62,000 nt of DNA from Symsagittifera roscoffensis (Eukaryota; Xenacoelomorpha; Acoela; Convolutidae): contig NC_087063.1 of assembly GCF_963678635.1 (NCBI RefSeq), positions 69,461,617 through 69,523,616 on the forward strand, in the 5' to 3' direction. How positions within the stretch are numbered: position 1 is the first letter of the stretch; every line of letters starts with the position of its first letter. The notes under the pieces are model-generated. The model saw only the letters and a list, made by a program, of their open reading frames with translations. It did no database searches and was not told where the DNA came from. Positions 16,248-25,480 of the stretch are shown here, in pieces. A program made the position numbers and the translations under genes.

Positions 16248-18049
16248 GCCGCCAACTTGGATCACTACACCGATCAAATTCCCACCCAACCAATCTTACC
16301 TCTCCAATCCCAATAATACCACTTTTTGCTTTTCCGCCACCCGATTTCCCATCTAGTAATGTAACATCAGGCATGAATTCCGACACTAATTCACACATCT
16401 CAGTTTTATATTCCATCTCACAACTCAATAACCCGAATATTGAAACCCCCGATGAATTTGCCGACTCAGAACCATCCCCATCCAATAATTTTCATAACTC
16501 TTCTAATTTTTCTCAACCCCCTTTTCAACCCATATTATCCAATAACCCTGACCCCATTACTCCCACACCCTCTTATGCTTCCCAAGTTACCCCAACCTAC
16601 TCCTCATACCATTCTGACCAATCATCTCATTCTCCAGATACCCCCCGAATCTCCCCAGAGCTAGATAATTTTATTACCCTTCAACAACAACCCTACCACC
16701 TCCATACCCCAACCATAAACCAAATCTCCTCCACTATAAATTCATCCAACCCCCCTACCCCTACACCCTCTTCAAATTATACTGAATCATTAGCACCATC
16801 ATCCACATCAACTGAATCTTCACTCAACACTAATAGAGCTTACCGCACTTTTAAAAGAAAGTTCCCCAACCATCCTTTCCCAGCAAAACCAGGAACAGCC
16901 CGTGAATACATCAACCACCCCAAGCACACTAACACAAAAGAATTTTTAGCCATCACCTTACCCTCATTCCCACAATACACCTTAAACACCCCCCATGACA
17001 CTAACGAAACACGCAACTTTGTAGATGAATACGTTTTAATGCCCACTCTCTCTTGGACCTCATATTATCATTTCACTAACCCTCTTTGCTTACCTTTATC
17101 TAACACTCACATCGATATAGAGCGAAATACGGACATGCTATATCGACTCACTACACCACTAACCGCTAGACAATTTACTTACGTTGGATATAAAAAATCA
17201 CTAAAAACACACACTGCACCTAGAGCTAACGAATATACACTCGAATACTATGATCACAACATCATCAGAGCTAACCAAGATCAATTCTTAGACGACGATC
17301 GCTTCGCTAATCCACAAATTACCGAGAAATTTTTCATCAAGACACCATATATATTTACACTAAACATCTTCGACCGAAAGTTTGATCACATTATTTCAGA
17401 AGCACTAACAGACACACAAGCATACGAAAGTTTTAAAGAACGCTTCCAAATATTTTCACTAACCTTTCATTTTCTTGCACCACACGAAAGAGATCTGCAC
17501 TGCTCACACGATATTATGTTGCGCACTAAACAAACCCACACATATAGTTATTATCGCTTCATCCAAAATCACTTTGACCTACACACACCCTCTAGACAAC
17601 CACACCATCGTTTTCAATTCATTAATTCCAAATACACTTCACCATTTTTCCTAAATTTCACATATTGTATTAAAGACACTAACCTCCATGGTATTCTTCG
17701 TAATTATGACCCCATAACCCAAATGTACATCTTCTGTCCCATCACCAAGACCTTCAACGCCGAAGAATCCCGACCCTTCCTTATCCCGCACGAGTTTGTA
17801 CAACCCATAGAAATCCCAATTTTAGAATTCATCCACAACACTAAATTCAATCACAAATTATATAATCTAATCCAAAACACACCTTATGAGTTTGCAGTTG
17901 GCACTGAAGAACTAACCACCATTAAGGCACTTCAATTGCTTTGGCCACTGCTTCAGACTAAAAATATCATCCGCATATTAGCTAAACTACTAACAACTTC
18001 AGAACTAATTCACGACATTTTCCCCCACGGTTTTTTCCCCGACGACTAA
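16244..18049 (+). CDS. 601-aa protein of unknown function (last gene)
   Basis: The ATG overlaps the env TGA (ATGA at 16244-16247). Residues 1 to about 195 are Pro/Ser/Thr/Asn-rich and look disordered. From about 197 (Arg-Ala-Tyr-Arg, then a basic Phe-Lys-Arg-Lys) to the end the sequence looks like a folded domain of about 400 residues rich in Phe, Tyr, His and Ile, with few cysteines, no signal peptide and no membrane span. I recognise no family. Its plan (disordered head, folded tail) parallels the ATG-less frame, though I see no clear similarity between them. Element 2 keeps it open for 493 codons before a frameshift, the longest surviving frame there. Adjacency to env suggests a tegument, matrix or accessory structural role, which is inference only. 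Confidence 0.7.
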   Translation: MSRQLGSLHRSNSHPTNLTSPIPIIPLFAFPPPDFPSSNVTSGMNSDTNSHISVLYSISQLNNPNIETPDEFADSEPSPSNNFHNSSNFSQPPFQPILSNNPDPITPTPSYASQVTPTYSSYHSDQSSHSPDTPRISPELDNFITLQQQPYHLHTPTINQISSTINSSNPPTPTPSSNYTESLAPSSTSTESSLNTNRAYRTFKRKFPNHPFPAKPGTAREYINHPKHTNTKEFLAITLPSFPQYTLNTPHDTNETRNFVDEYVLMPTLSWTSYYHFTNPLCLPLSNTHIDIERNTDMLYRLTTPLTARQFTYVGYKKSLKTHTAPRANEYTLEYYDHNIIRANQDQFLDDDRFANPQITEKFFIKTPYIFTLNIFDRKFDHIISEALTDTQAYESFKERFQIFSLTFHFLAPHERDLHCSHDIMLRTKQTHTYSYYRFIQNHFDLHTPSRQPHHRFQFINSKYTSPFFLNFTYCIKDTNLHGILRNYDPITQMYIFCPITKTFNAEESRPFLIPHEFVQPIEIPILEFIHNTKFNHKLYNLIQNTPYEFAVGTEELTTIKALQLLWPLLQTKNIIRILAKLLTTSELIHDIFPHGFFPDD

Positions 18050-18052
18050 CAG

Positions 18053-18139
18053 GTAAGTATGAATTAAATGAATATTACTAACTAATTAAAATATTAAAAA
18101 ACTCACCATACTTTATCCATGTTTTCTTTAGATTTTTAG
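18053..18139 (+). other. 87-bp intron in the 3' untranslated region
   Basis: The donor CAG|GTAAGTAT lies 3 nt after the stop of the 601-aa gene. There is a consensus branch site TACTAAC at 18076-18082 and an acceptor ttttag at 18138-18139 (an alternative AG at 18130-18131). Element 2 has the same donor, a tactgac branch and tttccag (59256-59339) although the interior has diverged. Such an intron survives reverse transcription only if the genomic RNA leaves it unspliced. Confidence 0.6.
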
Positions 18140-19664
18140 CCTTCATCCGACAATCACCTACAAAAACCACAAAAGACAAATAAAAATCGCAAATTTCATC
18201 AAACAATTTTAAAAATTCTATTAATCAGTTACACTTATAAATTTATAAATTTAATATCAAGGCAGTAAATTCATTTATAAAATTTCCCCCACAAGCAGTA
18301 AATCTAATTATGATGAAAATTTGTAACTTAAAAAATTCCCCCATAACTAGCAGTAAATTTCCAAATTCTATGCAGTAATTTAATAAAATGCAAATGCAGT
18401 ACTAACCTTTTGGTATTTTCATTCATTCGCACAGAAATTCTATCCACACTCGCACAGCTCGCCCACGAAGAATTGTTTAAAATAATTAATTTCAGTTTCA
18501 AGTTTTCACACTCAACAACTCTAACACACGATAACAAGTTTCAATCTTTCCTTTAACCCGGTTGGAAAGGAATTATATACTAAACAAAACTAACCAATGC
18601 AGCTTACTAAACACCACAACACAAAGCATAACAGCATGACTAAGAAAAGGAAACCAACGGTACCCAAACCGGATTAACCCAGTTTAAAACTGGATAATTT
18701 ATTCTTTTGAAGACTATTATAAAGTCTAAAAAAGAAATAATAAAACACAAAAAAGTCGAAAGACAAACCCATACCACGAACAATTTGCTTTTTGGAAAAA
18801 GGACATAACCAACAAGACATAAGAAAAACCACAACAAACCCAACATAAAACGTTGTCACATAACAGGACCCCTCATAAAAACCGCATGAAATCATACTCC
18901 CACTCCTGGCCTAACCCACCAGGAAGGACGTCCTGAGCATGCTCTATAGCCGGCCTAACCCACCGCGCTACATCCACGCTTTGTGACCACACCTCTATTT
19001 TTAATAAGAGCTACTCAAGTGTGAGTAACTCTTCAAAATAACCGAACTAAAACAAAAAGCTTTTGTGAAAACAACTAACTAAAATCATAATTAAAAAATA
19101 TTAAACTAATAAATGTTTTATAAAATGTAAATTACATTATGCAATACATAGATCAGAATACAACACCAAGGACGAACATCTAAAGACAAAACGACCCCAC
19201 TACACTCGAGAGAGAATGACCAACCACAATCGATATGCCACTCACAATCACAACTCAAAGGATTTAGAGTACGACTTGACTTCGCAGAAAAGGACTTCAT
19301 TGAACTAGACCAATGACCACCTCGATGTTCAAGTATACGTACAGATCCGAGTAACCAGGCATCCCCTCCACGCACAATCTCCACGCCATTCCCAAACTAG
19401 ATCAGACACAAAAGAAGTTCTCCACGCAGAACAGAAAAACCTGACATAGCAAACCATTCTGAAATCAGATTTGAGTTTGTTGCAAAGACTTAGTCGTTGT
19501 CACTAGAAGACACAACGTCTTATGTCTCTAACTCCAGCTTCCTGGAACTTCTTTAACAAAAAGGAAACAGAAGAAATATGATGTTCGCCAAACACCAACG
19601 TCCATCATCCATCCTTCGAATTGCAGAAGAACTATTCTAAAAAACTCTGTAAAACCCGGATGGG
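18140..19664 (+). other. Long 3' untranslated region of element 1
   Basis: No credible gene. Near 18260-18400, phrases of the type gcagtaaat recur about five times, twice after a ttccccca run. At about 18682-18700 there is a short perfect fold-back (ccagttt/aaactgg). A GC-rich palindromic block follows at 18905-18985. The part from about 19120 to 19640 is less AT-rich and conserved in element 2. Just before the right LTR (ccggatggg) the polypurine tract is short and imperfect. Confidence 0.5.
18905..18985. repeat. GC-rich palindromic block with a repeated GGCCTAACCCACC
   Basis: GGCCTAACCCACC occurs at 18908-18920 and 18952-18964. Between the copies lie two back-to-back perfect palindromes, AGGACGTCCT (18925-18934) and GAGCATGCTC (18935-18944). 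Element 2 keeps the block (about 60095-60165) with few changes. Read on the minus strand, tgtagcgcggtgggttaggc resembles a tRNA-type A box, so it may derive from a tRNA-like SINE; no B box was found. Confidence 0.45.
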
Positions 19665-20074
19665 TGGAACCTGATCTAAACTACATTTTATGATTGGATA
19701 AATTAGATATTTTACCAATGTAAAGTATTTAATATTAACCAATCATGATCCATCTAACTAACAACCCACTTATTTGTAAGTGCTGAAGTTACTTGTAATT
19801 TCAGCACCAGAGAGATTTGAATTTAACTTAGAAATTAGTTGGACTCTCCCGAGCACTTCAGCAGCCGCAATAAACCAGTATACCCTAGATCTATTGAGCC
19901 TAGCAGAGACTAGTTAAACAACCTGAGACTAGATAGTATAAGAGTAAGATTAGGATCGGTATTAGACTAAGAAGTTGCACGAATCTATCCGGCCGAAAAT
20001 AAGATAGCGTGACGAGCAGACGGTGTACCCTATCCGAAATTACTCTATGAGTTAACCAACTCGGTCATAACTCA
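19665..20074 (+). repeat. Right LTR of element 1 (410 bp)
   Basis: Identical by eye to 1158-1567, and followed by the target duplication atat. It supplies the polyadenylation signal of the genomic RNA. Confidence 0.95.
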
Positions 20075-20078
20075 ATAT

Positions 20079-21437
20079 GAATGGGAAAGCGTATGATAAG
20101 CTTTCGACCGATTTTATTGTGCGGGATAAATCGCAACCTAATTAACTCGCGTTACGCTCTCAGCGATTTGAATAAACTCTTCAAAGCGCGCATAAATTAA
20201 TCCACAACATGGCCACTTTGGATAATTTCAACATCTCAGAATTTTACGCAACATAATCGGAGGTGAAATATTTTTTTTTAAATTTGAAATTATGAAGTCG
20301 ATATCTTCAATGGGGTATAAAAAACGTTTGTTGAAAACTATTATTTCGATCGGCGAAAACTGACTGAATAAAAAAACCACACCGAGCGTTCGAAAGTCGG
20401 AACAATTATGTTCATAGACAAAAAGTTCACACTTTTTCTATCATTTTTAGAAAAACATTTGGAAAATTTTGTTATATACGGCAATAAAAAACTGGGTTTG
20501 AAAACTTGAGAAAAAAAACAAGGAACACATTTTTAACTGTATTTTTTTTTTCATATATCTGGTTTAACGGTCTGTTCTTACTTCTCTGTTTTATCTGCGG
20601 CTGTGATAGTTTCTTCTGTTTTAGATCTAAGCCAAGTTGAGCGTGTCGATATTAGAGCGATAAAATCAGATTTTACTAAATTTCTGCTTCTCGATTTTGA
20701 CTCGAAACAAATTAAAAGTATTGTTCTCTCAACGGTGGCCGCAAGCTCAAGCTTTTTGCTAGCCTCAGTTCTGTAAAATTTTTAAAATTGCATACCACGC
20801 CGGACAATGAATAACTATTTGACTGAAAGGGCTCCTAATAAGAATATGATCTAACTTTTTTTGCGCAAATGTCACCGTTAACAAGGCGAATCTAGAGTTT
20901 TCCAAGCTCTCCAAAATCATAATAAAGACCCTCCCGGGTTGAAGTCCCTGTTATAATTATCAATGAAAAATTGCTAACTCATTTTTAATAAGAATTTCAT
21001 GGATTTTTCCATGCTATTTCATAGCTAAATTAATAAGCGCTTATTTATCAAAAAAATTTGATAAATTAGCGATGATTTACCAATTAAAAAAAAATTTAAA
21101 AAAAAACTGCGCTAAATTAGCGATAAAAAATTGCTAATTTATCGCTGAAAAACGTAATTGTTCAGTACAATTGCAGCTTGTTACTTACAAAAAATAACCC
21201 ACAAAATAACCATAATAAATACATTAATTTTCAATCGTATTTTTTTCTTCAAGTTTTCGATTTGGAAAAAAAAATTTTGTCACGTGTCTTGTTTTGACTT
21301 AAAATAGCCATTTTTGCTTAATTCGTTAAAATAAACGTTTTTTTAAAACTTTTTTGTTGCACACTTATTAAAATAGATTCTGTGGAAGCAGAACATTCAA
21401 ATGATGTCATTTGATAGTAAATGCTTGCAAAAATTTG
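20079..21437. other. Intergenic host DNA, no gene seen
   Basis: AT-rich sequence with homopolymer runs. Near 21040-21150 the phrase aaattagcgat and its complement alternate, forming small fold-backs. No coding frame, RNA gene or clear transposon end is visible. Confidence 0.5.
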
Positions 21438-21791
21438 CAGGAAGTTCCTCCCCACCACAGGAACTCCCCCTGCCGACCCAAAAGGTTCCCCTTTGTACTA
21501 TTTAGAGACTTCCATTTTTGACGGACCCTAAATTGTTCTACCGGCGGAAGGGGGGAGCCTGCATTTAAGGGGGAAGCGCGCCAAAAAAAACGCTTTTTGC
21601 CTGTTTTTGTTTTTCAAAACTTCGCCTGCGGCGCCAATTTTTTTGGCCACAACAAGGTCCTTGGAGTGCTTTGAGAGACGTCGGAAAATCAAATTGGTCG
21701 ACCTAAAAAAAATTTGACAAGCATTTACAGAATTTTTTGTAAATCAGCACATCCCCCCCCCACCCTCGAGAAAATCCTAGATCCGCCCCTG
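21438..21791. mobile_element. Short non-autonomous hAT-like element (damaged left end)
   Basis: The right end (tcctagatccgcccctg) is the inverse of the CAGGGGCGGAT-type start of the element at 24922. The internal sequence near 21465-21530 also matches that element in reverse orientation. The left end is degraded, so its start is approximate and no duplication can be read. Confidence 0.55.
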
Positions 21792-22238
21792 ATTGTACCC
21801 ATTTGACATGATAAAGTGTCGCAGATCAAGCAATCGACATCATGGGGAGATTAAGGGAATTATTCTCCAGACTTTTTTCCAGACAGGTTTTCTTATTTAG
21901 AATTCAGAAAATTTCACACCTCTCTTTTCACAAATCCTTTATTTGCAACTTTAACTAACGTCAATTCCGTTTTAAGTTTGAACTTTTTTGCAAAGCAAAA
22001 GGCATGAAATATTTTTTTTATATATACGCGGCGCTGATTCACTTTCTCATTTTTCCATCTGTTGGTGCCTGAATTTATTTATTAATCATCAAAAATTATG
22101 TAAATTCAATACATTAACTTCTTTATCAATCATCATAAAATGTTTCCGGATCGATAATTCTAATTAGATTCATTAATTCACAATTTGAAATATATATCTA
22201 TATCTTAGTATTTAAATTTGTATTTTGAAACTTTCATG

Positions 22239-22675
22239 TTATTCGAACTCTTCCAAAAACATTTCTTCTCCTTTTTTGATATTCTGCAGCAGCTTATCAA
22301 AGTTTTCATCAAAGTCGGCCCCGTTGTAGAAACTGTAATACTGGTGATAGGCTTGAATGAATCCCAGCCAACCAGTCGGCGTGAAATCTTCTTGAAACTT
22401 CGCGAACACCAACGGTTTCTTCAGGTCGAAAGCATACAAAGCTTCATGTTGACAATTCAAACTTTTCTGGTAGGCTTCAGAAAAGCAGATGAGAACCATT
22501 TTGGCACTTTCGATCGTCTCACCCATAGCTTGAGCGAGGTTGTTCGCAGATGACATGTTGTAGACATCAATCCAGGTATTGACTCCATTCGCCGTTAGAT
22601 TGTGGTAGAGACTCAATGCAACATCTTGGTGAGCCCAATTGTAGCTGATCATTACCATATCATCAGCAGAGCTTC
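22239..22675 (-). CDS. TIR-domain exon (gene A)
   Basis: The terminal exon encodes 145 codons on the minus strand, preceded by an acceptor (ttttag) at 22676-22677, with two bases completing a split codon. It contains a whole TIR fold: VMISYNW at the start (strand A), the BB-loop region near residues 31-46, FSEAY, and C-x2-E (Cys69, Glu72 counted from the internal Met at 22658). The Glu is the position that is catalytic in NAD-cleaving TIRs. It ends shortly after the TIR fold. The phase is the same as in gene B, so an upstream signal-peptide exon is expected, but I could not find it. TIR proteins act in innate immune signalling or NAD+ breakdown; which applies here is not shown. Confidence 0.8.
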
Positions 22676-24138
22676 CTAAAATTGTTTAGCAAAAAGTGAC
22701 AAAACTATTATTGCTTTTTGTATGTGTAGCGTTAATGAGAAGTTAAACTTAATCTAACCTTTCTTGCTATTGGTTTGTGTTTTGGAATGTAAGTTCCAAT
22801 TGTTTTGAAGCTTTATTATACACAGTTGAAATACTTTTTATAATCTGAACTTTTTTTGCCGCGTGAATAAATACGAAGATACTTGGGCGCTTAATAACAA
22901 CTACGCGTGTTTTTAAAGAGTTTCTATAAAAAAAACTCGACTTTTTTCGATTCAGCCGAGAATTTGGAGCTTCGAGACCCCCTGATCTGTGCCCTTTTTG
23001 TGAACCTAACACTTTTTCGCCAAATTCAAATTTCATCTGAGAGTTTCAGCTTGAGAAATGCAATCAGTATAGAAAAGGTTGATGGTTATTACGTAGTTTG
23101 GTTTTCACTAATAATTACGATAAGTAAAAAAAACGGTTGAGTCCAAAAAAGGTTCGACTTTGAAAGAATCAGGCCCTTCTCTGGTGAAGTTTATAAGACG
23201 GTACCCCCCAAATGGAAACCAAGCTTCACGGAAAAAACTAACTTCATGAGACTGATAAGACGGGTACTAGAGATGATACGACCCGGTCATGGAAAAAACT
23301 GTTGGACCGGAACCTATTTGCGCTTTGGAAAAAAGCACTTAAACCGAAAATTGGCAATTTATGCAGAATAATGGGCAAGGGAATATTGATTTTGTAGTGG
23401 CAATATACATTAGACACCAACTCCAAAAAAGACCCCTTGTGTGTAAAACCCCACCGGCGACTTCTTCCGGTGTTAATAGCCGTTTGCCGGAAAAAGCGAT
23501 AAAGGTCTTATAAATTTGATAAATTGAGAAGTTTTAATGGAATATGGATGAAAATTGGTAGGTACGACTCCCTTGGGATTCTAAACCTGAACTTAAAAAA
23601 TTTACACTGGGTGACTCCCGAGTGACCTTTGAAAAACTCTTGGGCGTTTAGGACTAAAATTGCATGAAAAAAACTCAAGAATAACAGCGGATTGGGGCGC
23701 ATTCAATAGCCCTATCTTTGGAAATTGGAATCAATCACCTGACTTATACTGGGATCAAACGTGTTTATTTGGAACTGAAGCAGAAGGTGAAATGGACATA
23801 GCTTTAAGTTGTAGCATTGAAGTAGTTTAACTAAACATTTTAGATGTTTGGATTGAATTAACGACTCATGAAAATGGTCTTCGCCTAACCCCGGGAACTT
23901 TAATGGGATAACTAAAAAAAACCTTGGTAGACTGGTTAAGTAAACATAACTTGATTTAGAGGTGAAGTTGGACTTGATACTTGCACAACTTGGCTGCAGA
24001 TACCTATGGTGAACTTGGCAATGACAACTAGTGTCTTCAAGGGAAAATTGAAGTACCAGAGTAAATATCATGACTGTAACTATAACTAAAACTTAAATAG
24101 ACATACTTTGTGAAAAGACTAACGATAGCCTACCGTTA
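22676..24138. other. Upstream or intronic DNA of TIR gene A
   Basis: Probably an intron and 5' flank of the TIR gene. Short frames here show no recognisable domain. A GGCGACTTC...CCGGAAAAAGCGAT stretch near 23458-23503 resembles one near 770-830. I found no convincing first exon. Confidence 0.4.
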
Positions 24139-24345
24139 GGCCGAACAATTGTGATGTAAGAGCGAACGGTTAGTTTTCATTGTTGAATGTTGGTTAGAGA
24201 AAATTGGTCCTGTGAGAGCGAACGGTTGATTCTCAGTTAGTTAGAGAACAATTGGTACTGAGTTAAAGTATAGCTGGTTTCCGCTTAGTTAGAGAACAAT
24301 TGATACGGAGTCAGACGATATTTCGTTCTCATCAGAGTGAGAACA
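24139..24345. repeat. Degenerate short repeats (gagcgaacggtt / gttagagaacaattggta)
   Basis: gagagcgaacggttgattctc-like and gttagagaacaattggtac-like phrases recur three times with irregular spacing of about 50-60 nt. The function and family are unknown. Confidence 0.4.
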
Positions 24346-24476
24346 GTGATTCTTGCAGTTAATGAGATCAGTCAAAATAACTCAAAGGAATACTGATCCC
24401 TAGAGACACTATTAATTTTAGCAGGTCGAACCGAGTTGTTGAAATTACTGTGTGTATTTGGGTAATTAGGATTCTC

Positions 24477-24478
<2 letters not shown>

Positions 24479-24512
<34 letters not shown>
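24479..24512. repeat. (GA)n microsatellite
   Basis: About 17 perfect GA units. A second, interrupted GA run lies at 24830-24854. Confidence 0.9.
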
Positions 24513-24515
<3 letters not shown>

Positions 24516-24829
24516 GTTTAGTTGAATTAAATGGAAGTTAAATTGTATTTATGCAATAGTGTTGATAAATTATGGACCCTTTCCTTTTGATTAGACTGTA
24601 TGATTTTTTTCTGGTCACTCAGAGAATTCTGTATTCAGACTTACATTTTCTGAATTGAACTACCATTGGAAGAAGTTCAAGTAGACGAACAGCCTTTAGA
24701 GCAGTACCTAAGTATCATAAAATGGTATAGAATAGTTGCCACCAACTTAACCCTTTTGGGGATTGTAGTACCAAATCTCAGTAGCCCCGCTGAATTCAGT
24801 ATTCAAAGGACCAATTTGATGTGTCGTTA

Positions 24830-24854
24830 AGAGAGAGAGAAAGAGAGAGAGAGA
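24830..24854. repeat. (GA)n microsatellite, interrupted
   Basis: Short GA run with one AA interruption, followed by an A run. Confidence 0.8.
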
Positions 24855-24921
24855 AAAAAAATTAAGCCTGGAGAAGCAATCCCCTATAAATGTACAGCTG
24901 GCGCAAGAAATTACATCTAAG

Positions 24922-25310
24922 CAGGGGCGGATTTAGGATTTTCTCGAAGGGGGCGGATTTTCGAAAATATCGAAAATTTTGTCGACCTTTTTTTTATGAG
25001 GTCGACCAAATTGACTTTCCGAGCTCTCTCAAAGCACTAAAAAGACCCTGTTTTGGCCAAAATTTCTGCGCCGCAGGCAAAATTAAAAAAAAAAAACAGG
25101 ACAAAGAAGGTGTTTTTAGGCACTTTTTGGAAAATTTCGACCGAAAAATCGCGCTCGCCCCTCAAAATTAGTGTATATTGGTGCCGAAGGCGCCTTTAGA
25201 AAGTTTGTAAGGTTCGTTGCCAAATATAGATGTCTCAAAATAGAACACTGGGAGGACCCTTTGAGTCGGTAGGGGATCGAAACACCCCCCTCCCCCTAAA
25301 TCCGCCCTTG
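24922..25310. mobile_element. Non-autonomous hAT-like element (389 bp)
   Basis: Terminal inverted repeats caggggcggatttagg and cctaaatccgcccttg (one mismatch). Flanks catctaag and catttaga agree at 6 of 8 positions, consistent with the 8-bp duplications of hAT transposons. It has no transposase. Relatives lie at 21438-21791, 25335 and 32614-32868. Confidence 0.7.
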
Positions 25311-25334
25311 CATTTAGAAATACATGAAAGGAAG

Positions 25335-25480
25335 CAGGGGCAGATTTAGGTGGAGGGGGCGAGGGTGGTTCAGGGTTTCGACCTTCTCACCAAACAAAAA
25401 AACAAAAGGGCGCCTTTTGCCTTTTTGGTATTATGTTATGACATCCATTTTCGCGAAGGCATATCAATTTGGCAAAAAAC
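25335..25480. mobile_element. Left end of another hAT-like element
   Basis: Starts caggggcagatttagg just 25 nt after the previous element. The similarity to the family fades after about 145 nt and no right end is seen, so it is probably truncated. Confidence 0.4.

Larger units (their letters stand above)
1158..20074 (+). mobile_element. Element 1: intact giant Ty3/Gypsy-like, env-bearing LTR retroelement (18.9 kb)
   Basis: A complete insertion bounded by two 410-bp LTRs that start TG and end CA, with a 4-bp target duplication. Its order is primer-binding site, leader frame, basic accessory frame, gag-pol, two hydrophobic frames, an ATG-less frame, an envelope-like glycoprotein, a 601-aa frame, a 3' intron and a long 3' region. 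LTR identity and intact frames indicate a recent, possibly still active insertion. Typical Ty3/Gypsy elements are 5-9 kb, so this is about twice the usual size. The protease-RT-RNaseH-integrase order and the GPY motif place it in Ty3/Gypsy (Metaviridae); the clade was not determined. The same family recurs at 40482-61270. The plus strand is A-rich and G-poor throughout. Confidence 0.93.

Noticed and set aside
18905-18985. Self-cleaving ribozyme (hammerhead or HDV-like)
   Set aside because: No CUGAUGA/GAAA core and no double-pseudoknot pattern could be laid out. Only palindromes and repeats are supported.
19118-19384. 88-codon minus-strand frame in the 3' region
   Set aside because: No homologous open frame in element 2 and no domain. 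It falls in conserved but apparently non-coding 3' sequence.
22767-23036. 89-codon minus-strand frame considered as the first exon of TIR gene A
   Set aside because: No hydrophobic leader and no splice donor in the required phase; basic, low-complexity composition.
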